Shown in pieces: positions 11,491-24,800 of a stretch of DNA of 64,000 nt. Every line of letters starts with the position of its first letter. The first letter of the stretch is position 1. The stretch is from contig OX578280.1 of NCBI GenBank assembly GCA_951217055.1, forward strand, positions 40,065,628 through 40,129,627, in the 5' to 3' direction. This stretch comes from Gerris lacustris (taxonomy: Eukaryota > Arthropoda > Insecta > Hemiptera > Gerridae). Made by a program: the position numbers and the translations under genes. The notes beneath the pieces are model-generated. The model saw only the letters and a program-made list of their open reading frames with translations, was not told the DNA's origin and searched no databases.

Positions 11491-13424
11491 ATGAGTTTCA
11501 AAAGAGTTTTTGTCACTGTTGGAACGACTAAATTTGATAAATTGATTTCTTCTGTCACTAAAAGTGATGTACTAAAGGTAATATAATGTAATGTATATTT
11601 AATCTTTTATAAAACTAATAATAATATATATACATTCACGTTTTAATACAAACTGTCCAAAAACTAAAAAGGGTCGTAGTGGAAACCAAAACAAGCAACT
11701 TTTATCAATAAACATATGTCCGGCAATATGACTTTTAGTAACTTGTGGAAATAAATTAAAGAAAATAATTTATTCAGGAAATTTACAAAGTTTGCCCATT
11801 GTGTTCGATACATGGGGTAGCATGGTTGTTCATAGACATACAAACTCTATGGAATAGTTCAGGAATGTCTTGCACAAAGGTGCAAGCCGCCATCACTCAC
11901 TTTTTAAATGTACCCAAAAGAAAATTTCAAAACAAGTTAGATCTATAGGTCAATGAACAGGGCCACTACAACCAGCAGTTGCAAAAACAATTTGTCAAGG
12001 AACTAATACATAAAGTGAGCTGGCCACCCATCGTGTTGAAATCACATACCATGTCTATACTCACACCATTATACTTTGTAAATATGACAGCTCAGATTGG
12101 CCAACCTATATGAGGGAAAAATATTAAACCATGGGGTGGTTATCCAGTGATATTTTTGTTAGCCGAGATGGCCCGATCTACTACCCCCTCAAAATCTCGA
12201 GGCTCTCGTTGTGAAACATAAAGGACTAGGAATAATCCAGCCAAACAGTACCGCTGTATAAGTGGTAGTATCCTTCAAGACCAATGGAAAGGTTGCACAT
12301 AGATTATGTGATTGTTTAAGGGTCCGCATTATTATTTAGTTATTGTGGATGCATACTGTAAGTGGATGGAAGTTCTATTAGGGTGAATGGATAGAAGTAC
12401 TATAGGGTTCTGCCCTGAAAACAGAATAGTACAAAAAATTGCAGCACCTTTTCACCCCACCACAAATGGTCAGGCAGTGGGAAATATTCAAAAATAGCTT
12501 CTTACGCATATTTAAGGAGCAAGAAAATACAAAAGATGCCTTCAATAAATGTTTGTATAATCATAAGAAAACCTCATACTCAGTTACAGGAATGTCCCTA
12601 GCTGAACTTTTTAATGGCCGGAAACTAAGATCTAGGTTGGACCTCTTGATAAAGGGAAATAGTGGGGAGGGAAAGCAGGCACATTATGTAAATGGATAGG
12701 GGCAAGTTATTTCCCATAGGAGCAGCAGTAGTCGTCAGTAGATGTTATGATGGGCGGAATAAATGGGAGTTTGGTTAAGTAATTAGACGAGACGGTATGC
12801 TGCACTACCTGGTGGAGTGAAGGGTAATGGTAAGCAACTGCGTAGGCATATAAAACAGTTATTAGAGTAGGTGAGAGACTAGTGAACTCTTAAGGAGGTG
12901 AGATATTGAGATTGCATTACATAAACTATAATTGATAATTAATAAATATCCTTATAATGGAACTCTTAGCTGAGAATTATTATAGTGATGTAAATTGGTT
13001 TTGTTATGTTTAGGTTCTCAAAGAGAGAGGATGTGAGGAGTTGATTCTGCAGATAGGTAACGGTGACGAACCAAACATAGAGCAAACAGACATCAACGTT
13101 ACCTGGTACAGATTCAAACCCACCTTAAGTGAAGACTATAACCGTGCTGACCTGGTGATAGCACATGCAGGGGGTGGTACATGTCTTGAAGTTCTGTCAG
13201 CTAACAAAACACTTATAGTTGTATCTAATGAAGATCTTATGGACTCTCATCAGGACGAGTTGGCGAGTAAATTCAGCTCACTTAACTATCTGGTGTACAC
13301 ATCACCACAAAAACTTGTTCAGGATATATCTAACTTGGATGCTTCCAGTCTTGATCCGTATGTGCCTGGTGATCCTTCTGCCTTTGCCTCTTTCATTGAT
13401 TCTATGTTTGGAATTGAATCATAG
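11491..13424 (+). CDS. ALG13: UDP-GlcNAc transferase subunit ALG13 (two exons)
   Basis: ALG13 is the catalytic half of the ALG13-ALG14 enzyme on the cytosolic face of the ER. It adds the second GlcNAc to dolichol-PP-GlcNAc in N-glycan precursor synthesis. Exon 1 (11491-11577, 29 codons) encodes the N-terminal FVTVGTTKFDKLI motif of glycosyltransferase family 28. Exon 2 (13014-13424, 136 codons plus TAG) carries the donor-binding segment with AHAGGGTCLEVL, LIVVSNEDLMDSHQDELA and a C-terminal domain. The join is phase 0, with donor AAG|GTAATA and acceptor TTTAG|GTT. The total of 165 residues equals the usual short ALG13 form. The 1.4-kb intron contains a decayed Gypsy fragment. The first downstream AATAAA is at 14073. 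The gene converges with the CEP78 homologue, whose stop is at 14649. The identification is strong; only expression is untested. Confidence 0.95.
12170..12880 (+). pseudogene. Decayed Ty3/Gypsy integrase fragment in the ALG13 intron
   Basis: Pieces of a Gypsy-type integrase can be read across frames. Around 12285-12375 there is HIDY, then YYLVIVDAYCKWMEV, resembling the catalytic-core start. At 12439-12480 AAPFHPTTNGQAV resembles the conserved HPxTNGQ segment. At 12585-12640 TGMSLAELFNGRKLRSRLDL follows, as downstream of the core in Gypsy elements. Frameshifts and stops interrupt it, and no LTR is recognisable. It sits in the same orientation as the host gene. Confidence 0.75.
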
Positions 13425-14648
13425 TGTTCTCTATAGATGAAGAAGTGGAATTGTGGATTTTGCAGTGATAACAGACCTGAGTAGTTGTTTGAACTTTACA
13501 ACTTTTCTTGTTTATGCATAAGTACTTAATCGGATCTTCTTTATCTTACTCCTTTATTTTCAGCTAAAAAGTAGTTTTATAAAAGATATTAAGGAACAGG
13601 TGTGTGTTTAAGTACTAACTTATATAGCTGCAATTACAACCTGTAATTATTTATGTTGTATATAAACTATATGCTGTTCAAAAAAATAGACCTGTTGATA
13701 ACGGCCATGTTCTGCACATTAAAATGGTCTAGGTGATATTAGTTAGTTAATTAGAGTTTAATTAGTTTATAGACCAAGAATCAATTTGATGTTATTTTTT
13801 ATTTGATAGGTGACCACTTTGATTTGGAGAAATATTTGACTAACTAACTTATCAAGGGATAAACTAACATCACCTGTAACAGCTTATAGGCAATCTATGT
13901 TCCACAGACAAACTTTAACGATTACATAGTCTTGGAGGACAACTAAAAATTAACTCATTCATAAAATTCTAGCTTGATGTTAATCCGTCACTTTTATGCA
14001 CGCTCTCCTGGACTATAAGGACTAGAGAAAAACAGGTATAATTATTCATGAATCTATTTAACTTAAACACACAATAAAATGTAATAACACCTTTTTGTTA
14101 ATCTACTCCTCAAGAGATTGCAATAAAAATTAATTCTGAAGCAATAAGGGAGCAAATAATAATTTAAGGGTAATTAGTACGGAAGAACAAGTTTTGGTCA
14201 AAACTATCCTTTTTCACTATACTTCTATCATTACATTACCAGTTAATGAATTTTACCTTCTTACATGAGTCTGTTTAATTATTCTGTGATATTACCAAAT
14301 AAAAAAGATTTATTAATAAATATGGTTTGATGTTCTTGTTATTTTCACTTTTAGTTATATAAATTAAAAGACTTTATCACCTATGAACAAACGTTACTTT
14401 ATTGCAAATTTCTTTATCTGTTTTGGAAATAAAAGAATTTGGGACAGAATCATTCACTTGGCTTGGGTTTGTTCTATGAATTCTTCTATATTGTCTATGG
14501 GTTTTTAAGAAAAAAAAATCAAGTTAAATTATATTACTGTATCAAAAAGCATATATAAATAAATAACTGGTTCAAAATTTGTATTTAGCTGATAAATGAT
14601 AAATAAAAGGGTAACAAGTGAGTTTTTGTAGAAAGTGTGTTTCTATGT
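13425..14648. other. Convergent intergenic region between ALG13 and the CEP78 homologue
   Basis: This contains the 3' regions of both genes. For ALG13, AATAAA occurs at 14073 and again near 14125. For the minus-strand gene a complementary AATAAA lies near 14398-14403. A hairpin-like repeat with GGTGAT(A)TTAGTTAGTT and its near-complement lies at about 13730-13880. No other gene is visible. Confidence 0.5.
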
Positions 14649-15809
14649 TCAGGAAGATTTGTGTAGAGCTGACAGTTCAACAAAAGAGGCCGAAGGCTGG
14701 GCCATGTCCTGTGTTTCTTTTGTACTTTTAGACTCAGGAAGACTCAGCTGCGAACATACTCTCATCACACCTTCGTTACTCCTTATAGAAACACAAACAA
14801 ATATTATTAATAGTAATACTAATATTTTACCAGTCAGGAGGAGTTCCTTTGTTAGTCATTTGAGGCTAGGACAGGCTCAATTTATCAAATAATATAACAA
14901 TAAACTTAAATTTAAAAAAAATCTGTCAGATACAACTCATTCAAAACTTCTCAACGAGTACATAATTACTTGGTCTAGTGTTTCCCATTTGTAAGTTGTT
15001 TCGAGTTTTCATGGTTACATTTAATTATTGTTGAACAATGTACCAAAAGTTACCATAAAAATAACTTTTACCCGAGGGGAATTGAACCCAACCTCTCACA
15101 GACCAGAAATTTATCTAAGTGGATAACAACTTAGAAATCACTGCAGCTCAGAGACCATTAAACCTGGAGTCACAAATTTTGTTTCAGAGCTTGCTTTAAT
15201 GATATAAACCTCCACAATGGAAGAGTTTTTTTTTCATGATAAAAATTCTATGAAATTTTATGATTATCTTCTAGAACCTTGAAATTTGAAGCTATATTAC
15301 TTCTTATGACATAAACTTGTTCTATAAAGAGATTATGCAATATGACTTTTACATTCTAAATGGCTATATATAAGTTTAGTAGCTGTCTTTTTACTAATCT
15401 ATTTATCTCTATCTCTTGGAAATTGTGAATGCTAGAATAGTGAAGGAAATTGAGAATACTTGACAGAGAAGATATTCCTTTATTGGTTTATACCTCCGTT
15501 AAGGAGGGGTTTTTGTGATCATCGCCATTTTAATTCAAGATGAAGAGTAAATTAGTGTCAGAGGGGGTTGAGGTAATTAACACAAATAAACAAAAATTCA
15601 AGAGATTCACTAATCATTGAATTATAGTTTACTAACTCTAAGCCTCGGTCATTCCTGAGTTTAATAAGTTTTCTGAGAAGTTGATGAGCTCTCTCCTTGA
15701 AATAATCTTCTTCTCCTCCTGCTGCACTTGTAGCATCTCCTGCGTCCATTCTCCTGGTTTTAACAAAAAAAAAATGAGGTGAAGATTTAAAGAGAATTAA
15801 GCAATTTTA

Positions 15810-15849
<40 letters not shown>

Positions 15850-18800
15850 TACTATAATCAAAATATTATACTAGAGGCAAGTTTTATTATCTTCGTTAGT
15901 TTTATCATATTATTATGTTGTGGAGTCAAATTATCCAGCCTTGATAGCTTATGAGAATTTATAATCTTATATAGTTCAGTACTACACTAGTCGGCTCGTT
16001 AACCCTGGGGACACACAACCCTGTTAAAACTGTAAAAATAAGATAGAAACAGAAGAAATTGGAAGGTGGGCATTTTTCTAGCTACATTTCTAGCTATTAT
16101 CAGATGAACCAGTCGCTTTCTGTAATTGTGCGTGAGTGAGTATCGATAGTGGGCATGCACCACTTTAACTTAAATTTCAATATTAAGCTAATTTTAGTTA
16201 AATGTATACATATTATGATACAAAATAAATTAATATGGTAACTGTATTTTTAAAAGCAAACATAATAAAAGTTAAAAATTTACATAAAAAAATCATATGA
16301 AAATTAATATTGAGACTGAATGATTTTGTGCTTGCAAATTATGTGACACTAATAAACATTTTTTTATAATTTAATAAAATAATTCATTAATTGAAATATG
16401 TTTTATAATATTTTACTTAAATGCTTTCATGTTCAAATTTGTTTTACCTGTAGTGCAGGCATTTAAAACAGATTAAGTCCTATCAGGAGTGTTAGCGTCC
16501 TCATGTCTTTTTTAGACCAAGTGTATCCGAGGGTTAAGCCTCATAAGTACCCTTCTATGATAATCCACTCTTATTAGTTCCACATAATATGGCACTGGAA
16601 GGTTTCTTTGAGATGACAAACTAAATTCACAAGATTTGAGAACTAATGATATACTGAACGAATAAGAATTGCTGAAATGTTTGGAATCTCAAAGGCTCTT
16701 TATAATCCTCAAAACACTAATTAAAATACTTGAGTTGCTTTGTTAAAATTATGCACTTAAGTATGTTTATAATGAGTTAAATAACGAATATGTACACTTG
16801 ATGAGATAACTTAAACACAAAAAACAGACAAAATGTTAGTTTTTGTTAAATTTGTTTAAAGAGCTTTACTTAAGTGCTTCTGAAGTAATAAATTAAAATA
16901 AAGTTTCTCTACAATAGAGGCTTAGCTGAGATTTGTTGTGCCTCTGCAATTGATATTGTGAACTGAACCAACACTGATCGGCACAATCCCGACGAGCAAA
17001 AAAAGGTATCCATATCCAATTTGGCACCCTTCATGATGGTATGCCCGGGGACAGCTGTCCCCCTTGGACCCCCTAGCATACCACTGCTTTACAATAGCTT
17101 TATTAAGGCCAAACCAGCATTCAACCGCAAATGAAGGTGAATGAATGAGGGAGTCAGTGTGTGTAGCTGGAGAGACCTGTCAATTGAATTTGAGGATAAT
17201 GACAGCTTGCAGTTGAACAACCCAAACTTTCTTTCAAGATGCATACTTCTTAATAAAGCTACTGTGTTAAACTATAGAATATGAGGCCGCAATTGATGTT
17301 TCTTTATCCAAAAGTAATTTTGACAAAGGAATATTATCTTTCCAGTGTATAGAAGTTATAATATCCACTAGTCTAAAAGGAATATTATCCCTCCAATGAA
17401 CAGAGATGATAATATCCTTTAGTCAAAAATTGATATCGGGTAGGGGCCCCAAGTCCTATAGTTTAACAAAGTTATTGTGGAAAGACAGTAACTTACTTCT
17501 ATAATTAATTTGAAAGAGTAATAATACTTAGTTTTTTGGGGGAGTTCAGATTTGGGCTTTATTGTATCCACAGAAGACTGCACACCAATATTTGCAGGGC
17601 AGTCACCAGCTGCTAGAGCTACATCACCAGGTACTTCAATTAATGTCAGATCCTGCCTGTTCTCAGGTGCTTCAGGTACATTATCACCACCTCCATCTTC
17701 AGGTACTTCACTGCAATAATAAAAGGTACTGGTATTACATCATGGAATTGTTGAATTTATAATACCTAAAAATATAAAATTAAAGTATTTTGTCTGTACA
17801 TTTATCAAAATTGCTAACATTTTGGATACTTTCCTCACACAATGGAGAAGTTTCAAATTCTTTCTGTTTATTTATATGAAACCGAAATTTATACCCAATA
17901 TTAGGATTATCAGGTACAGTGGTTGAAAATCACTGCTCTAGAGCCTTAAAGGTGTTAAGGTGATAAAGGGAGTAGTACCTGCCCTCAAATTGTAGTTTGT
18001 TAAAATGAATTTAGACAGCAGACCATGTCAATATAAAACACAAATATCATGTTTTTAAACCCCTTCATTTAAGTAAATTAAGTGCAGTAGAGTGTCAATT
18101 ATCCAAACTAATGATTTTTGGGGTGGTTTGGATAATCAAATTTTATCTGAGAATCATTTACCGTGTCTTCACAAATGACCGTGTTAACTTCTTGAAATTC
18201 TTGAGTATGTCGTACTGTTCCTTCGACACGGCTATCATAGGTTTCCTTGTCTCTTCTTCTTGTATTATATCTGCAGCTTCGTAACAACTTTCCTCTTCAG
18301 CAGCAAAATTTACTTTGTTACCAACTCTTTAAAAAAAAAATAATATAATAATATTATCCAATCCAGGTCAGCTAGGGAGTGACGTTAAATCATTAATGCA
18401 GAAAAAAAATCAAGACTTCTTTTCAATATAATAATCCCTGGTGCAACAGCGAATAGGCTTAGCCCTGCCAAAAGACTTTTGAATAATATATTAAAAATTA
18501 TGGTTTTTGCATCAAATCTTTATGGGTTTATATTATGGGACTGTCGTGTTTTCAAACCCTTTCAATTAAGTATAGGTAAATTTTTGTTAAAAGTAAATCA
18601 ATTTTAAGAATTGGATTAATATTTTTCCTTTAAAATGGTTGATTCTAATTGGAAACTGGATAATCCAAATTAGTCTGGATAATCAGAATTTTACTTTAAT
18701 AAATTGCACCAAGGATCTTTGGATATTGAAGGTGCTCTGTCTTAAAATGTGCCCCATGTGAGCACATACAAATTATTTTACAAACTTGCCTACAGGTGTA

Positions 18801-21800
18801 AGCTCCGAATAAGAAAGGTTATATCCCTGATCTTTTTACTATTTTATATCTAGCAAAAATACTACTATTTTTTAAGTGCAAAAATCAGCCGGTTATTTAT
18901 AAATTACATAACATCATGAATTTGACATGTAGAGGGTGTCTCATGTGTAGGTCTCACTAAATGACCCAATATCATTGGAGGTCAATATATTTCCCAATGT
19001 TTGCATTATAAAATCTTGTAATTCAAGCAAAAAAGAAAGGGTTATTCGTAAATTACATTGTTAAATTGACATGTTTGACCCATACCACATCAAAAACACC
19101 CCAATTCACAGAATTTTCAAAGATAAAAATGTTGTAGATTACGCCAAAATAAATCCACTCATGAAGTTTTAGAGGAGTATTTTTTATTTAAAAATTTAAG
19201 GTCGGTACAGAGGACTATTTGCATAACAAGCTCAGTAATTTCAATTGTCCCACATGTAAACAGGGATCCCTATCTGTTAGGTTTCATTTAATGCAGTGTG
19301 CATTAGAGTCAAAAACCCAATCCAACCTGACTATGATTTTATAGCAGCACAATATTAATGCATGCACATAAAACCTGTTGAAGACATGTACTGTAAATGT
19401 AAAATTTAAATAAATAAAACACATTGTGCTAATACTTACTTGAAAGTAGGTTTTGGTTTTGAAGACGGAGTATCAATACTTATGAACCTCAGCTTATGAA
19501 CTCCTACTTCCAGAGACTGAGTCTTCAACACTCGACCTTTAGCTTCTTGTCTGCAACAATTCATTTACATTTAATCAAATAAATTTTCCCCAGTAAAAAT
19601 ATCAATTATTTTTAGCATTAGATTCTCTTTTCTAGCTTCTTTATATCTCTCCTGAGATATTTCAAGATTTTTTGCAGTAAATGTTTTTTTTTTTTTTTTT
19701 CAATTTTTATCAGTGTGGTCACTCAAACCAAAATTGAAACATCGAAGGAGAACCAATGAGGGCTCAAGATTATGACATGTGACCTTGCAGATGTCGAACT
19801 CTCATTAGCTCTCCTAATCCTTTGGCATTGGTACAATGCCAAAGTGGCTTAAGTCATGTTTGATTTTACATGTCTTACATCCAATGTCATTTTCTCCCCT
19901 TTTTGAAATGTCATATTGTCTGAACTGAAATTACTTAAGAAAATCATGTTTCAATGCAGTGTGTAAAAATCCGATACCGGGCCATTTACCTCTGAACTTC
20001 ATTTTTTTTTCATTCACCACTTTGACAAAGTACCAACGATATGTGTGGACCATTTAAGTATTAAACAAACTGGAGTGCTTGTGTAATCAAGCCATAACTT
20101 AAATAATAATAATATAAGCTATAAGGAAGAAGCACGGTAGTAATGATTAGTACTGGAGCTACCACTTATGTTGGGAGCCAGATTTGCCGAGAAGCTCTAG
20201 GCTTCCAGCTAGCTATCAATGATTTGAGGTGACTCAAAGTCGTGGGTTCGATCCCATCCCATGATATTCTGATTTGCATCTACAAGTTGAGGACGGAGCA
20301 GGGTGAGGGCACCCCCTCGCTTTGTTCCTCTGATTTATATAGCTAAGGGGCTGAGCAATTCCACTTGTCTAGTACTAGAGGACTACTACTCCTAGCTCTC
20401 ATGGTACTCTTACTATCTATTAGATTATTCAACATATTTAAAAACCCACAGTGGCTAAACCACTCTGTTTCCCTAAATCATTTGCTGTTTTAAACTAAAG
20501 GGTATGTGCTCAATGTTGCCAGTGTTATATGGTAAGTAATACAGATTAAGTACATAAGTGAAAGTTACTTTTTAACCAGAGATGGTTTCTTAGGAGCCCT
20601 CAGCCAGGGAGGTTCACTGGAATTACTATTCACAGTTTTAATAGAAGTTTCACTCCTGGTAAAATACATCAAACATTTTAAATACTTCAATTTAAAAAAA
20701 AATAAAATAATAATAACTTTAAAGTTTTATTATAAGTACATATCATAGTGTGTCCAAAGAAGTATCGAAGAGGAAAAGTATTATTTTTGGGTTTTTGAAA
20801 AAAGTAATTATTTTTAAAAACTTCTGCTTGTTCTTAAACCTCTAAATGTGATAATATTTTCTTGATTTTGTGAACAGGGTAATCAGTTTCTTTAAAACTA
20901 AAAAAAATAATCAAGAGTCAACTACCCTAATTTTGATGGTATCGAAAAATATAGTAATATAGAAAATATAGTTATAAGACAGGTAAAATTTATGTAGGCC
21001 GATCTATGGGCTACTTTAAACAAGCCATCTAAATTTATAAATAGAATTATGAAAAACTGGAAAGCCTCACCACAGAATAGTGTTTATTTTACAAAACTAT
21101 AGCTCTCGGCCATCATCAGTGCCTACAATAAAAAATAAATTTAGCTACATAGGTACCATAATATAAAACAAACAATTTTGTACAAGAAAAATTCCAAAAA
21201 AGTTAAAAATATAAAATAAAATAGGTTAAGATTAAAATCAGTTAGAAAAATTCCAGAAAAAGTTAAAAAAAAAAAAAATAATTAGGTATAACAATAAAAT
21301 TAGAGGCAACAATGAAAAGCAGAATAATATTATTCTGCTTTTTAACCCATTTTATTTTATATTTTTAACTTTTTTGGAATTTTTTTTGTACAAAATTGCT
21401 TGTTTTATATGGTACTTATGTAGCTAAATTTATTTTTGGAACGAAGTTCCTTAAGGCACGTTCTGGATCCTGGGAGTGAATCTGAAAAAAACGACCAAAA
21501 TCACCGTCACGCAAAATCCATCACGAAATCTACCGATGGCGATAATTTGTGTAAAAGTTGACCGACTTAGTTGAAATTTGGTACACATGTTCATTTTGCC
21601 TATGTCAGGGACAAGTTCGTTGGGCAACGTTATCCGCCCAAGCGTTTACGTTCGCGTAAACGTATGCTTCGAATTTAAAATTGGAATTTTTGGACAGGAA
21701 AAAATTCTAACTTCATCTATTTAATGAGACAAACAACTTTTTTTAATAATTTTTTTTAGTAAAACGAACACCGACACTACCATCGCTAAATTTATTAAAG

Positions 21801-24800
21801 CGGACCAAACCGATTAAAATAAAGAAAACAACGTTTTTACCGATATCTTACGTTCTAACATAACGATTTAAATGAAACTTTGTATGCATCACCTACAGTA
21901 CAATTGAAACAAGCATGTAACATTTCAACCTGTTACAAGCAGAATTTTTGTGAGATAATGATTTATATTTTTTATTTTAATATTTAATTAGAGTAATATG
22001 CCAATGTGGCCTGGGAGGACAGTTCTTTTTCGTTCTACAACCATCTGCTTTAACTATAAATTTATCATTACCTTTTTTCTTAATATACAATACATTATTA
22101 ATTGAAAGACGCTCGCTTCAAAGATAATAAAAAGATTTTCATTTAATTTTGCCTTAACTCCGCTAGTACAAATAGTTAGTTACTTTTAATTTTGTCTCTT
22201 TTCTAACTCTACCATGTATACGTAGTTATTACAGCGATTTTATAATTTATATTTAATGAAAAGCGTAAGGAACTTCGTTCCTACCGGGTGTCCCCCGACA
22301 CCACACGTATTTTTTATTGTAGGCACTGATGATGGCCGAGTGGCCGAAAGCTATAGTTTTGTAAAATCAACACTAGTCTGGAGAGGCTTTCCAGACTAGT
22401 TTTTTTTTTATTCTATTGATATCTACTCCACTTGTCCTCTCAATCTTTAGACGATGTTTCGCCATCTAAATTTCTTAAAAAAAAAACAGATAAATACTTT
22501 AAAAGATATAGGTTTTAATAAAAAATTATGTGCATTCAGAAGAGAATGGAATGGGTGCAGTAAGTGGAAATTAACATGTAACCAACAATGGGCAAATTGT
22601 GACCTATTATCCAAATTTCATTAGTAATAGGCGAGTAGTTTTTAAGATATAGTGGATCACAAAAAAGTTGAATGACAGTCCACTCCAATATACTGACAAA
22701 TAGACCGAGATTCGCGAGCCTCATGTGTGGTCTTGGAATTTTTGAATTCAGAGACATAAAAAAGTCTTTCTTCAAAACGATTACAATGCTCCTGTTATCT
22801 TCAGGAAGCTCGGAAGTAAAATGTAACAATTAAGGAAATGTAAATAAAAATAAACTAACAGATGTATTAAGACTGGAGTTATTACCCATGTACAGATCCA
22901 CGAGAAGAAGGTGGACCTGAGTGTTCTAGTGTCATTTGTGATACCCTTGCTGATGGGGGCTGAACCTCTTCCATCCATCGACACTTAAACTAAACAACCA
23001 CCATAGAAAATACTTTAAGCAAGTTAGAATTAATGGACATCCATGGCTGAACCCTGGCTCAGTCTGTCCATCATCATCCATCCACACTTACACCCAGGTG
23101 TGATCATTCCATTTACTGCCATCTACTTAAACGAACCAGTTTCTAAGACCATTTTCTTTAACCATCCACACCACCTATCTCATAACACCTATTCACACCA
23201 CCCCACATATCTATCTAATTTTTGCTAATTATCTTTATTATAGTTATTTTTATCTTTAAATCGATTTCTCTTACTAAAAAATATCATAATTAATTTTATA
23301 AATAATTTTATTCATCAATAACAATTTATTATTTTATGTTTAAACTAAGTCTTTATCTGTTAATTACGTTTCATGTGAGTTACTACATTACTTATGCATA
23401 CCGATTAAGGTTGCCCAACCTTAAGTGGCCCACTGCAACTCCCTCTTGGATTAACACCATCATTAATGGTCTTGCATTGCCAGAAATTGTGCATCTCGGT
23501 AGCTATAATTCTACAATCCCTTTTCTTTGCAGAGTCAATGATTTACAGATTTAGATAAAGGTAAAGAAATCTATCTTAGTGGTAACAGTTATTTGTAGGG
23601 ACTAATCTAGAGGCTAATATAGGGATCTGAGGTCAATTCCCAGCTGATGGCTACATTCTATCCGTCTTTTTTCCTTTATATATTTTGTAGATTGAAAATT
23701 CCGCACACACACAAAAAAATGTTAATACTAAAACAAGAAAATCAAAAACACAAGTTTTGTGAAAAAATAACTGACAGGTCCAGGTCTGGAGTAGGCAAGG
23801 TTTGATTTGAGCCTGGCCATAAGAGCCGGGAGTATTGGAACCGCATCAGGATTACCTCTCAGATCGAACACTGTCAGACACTGGTTAACTTCAAGTAGAG
23901 ACGCAACATTGCAAGCACCTTCTTCACTTATACCACAGCCTTGCATATCAATTCCTGCAAATACAAAGACCTATCATTAAAACGATGATGTGATTATTCA
24001 AGTAGAGTGGGACATGGATAACTCGAACCTTGATACCTCAAAATTCTCGGCTTAAATGACTTCTGTTCCCCTAAATTCCTAAAATTATAATTCAAAGTGT
24101 TTAGTACATAACTCGAATTTAAATTTGTGTGAATTGATTGAAAAAGCCTCTATAATTCAAACTTCTTCAAATCACAGCCTCTATAAATTGAAGTACTACT
24201 TCCCTCTACCACTAAACTGTAAGAGGGAAGTTCTCCCTCATTCTTGAAGTTGACTGTCCTTCCATTGAGAATTATTATCTCTGTACATACCTCATGTAAG
24301 ATAGTTCAAATGCTAATGATGCGCTTCAAGAATTAGTAACGAATAACCATCAGAGAAAGAACTTCCAACCACCAGAGAAACTTGGCATTTTTAAGGAGGG
24401 AAAAAACTCTTGAAAGCATTTTTGGAAACTTGTGACAACAGAACAGAAGACAACCCTTTTCCATTAGGACCTTGAAAGTGTTACAGACAAACAAAGAGAG
24501 GAGCAACTCAAGCAAAAATCAATAATGGACAGTTTACCTACATAGTAAACATCTGTGCTTCATAATTAAAACTTTTATCTTTTAATTAAGTTCCTAATAA
24601 AAATATAAAAAGTATAAAATACAATAAATATAATCATGGAGTAAAGAATGAACATAAGCTTTAAAAAAAAACCTTGCTAATAATCTAAGCCTGATAACTT
24701 AAAAAGAAAATAACTCGAAGTAGAAAAATATTTCCTTGAATTTTGAGTTATCAAGGTTGCACTGTAGTATAAAGATGGGATTTGAATAATAAATCACTTA

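Larger units (their letters stand above)
21061..22410. mobile_element. Inverted-repeat element with Penelope-like features, interrupted by another element
   Basis: Left arm sequence (about 21061-21230) is inverted on the right (about 21345-21437, continuing at 22310-22410). It includes AGGCTTTCCAG, the ACTATAG block and GGCACTGATGATGGCC. The right arm is split by a separate insertion at 21438-22309 between two T-runs. Both arms carry CTGATGA, a hammerhead-type signature typical of Penelope-like element ends. The superfamily is inferred. Confidence 0.6.

Noticed and set aside
12439..12699. Separate 86-codon gene in the ALG13 intron
   Set aside because: The translation is a piece of a Gypsy integrase with broken flanks, so I list it as a pseudogene.
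17035..17095. Small hAT element around GGTATGC...GCATACC
   Set aside because: The inverted ends are visible, but I could not find an 8-bp duplication or a clear left terminus.
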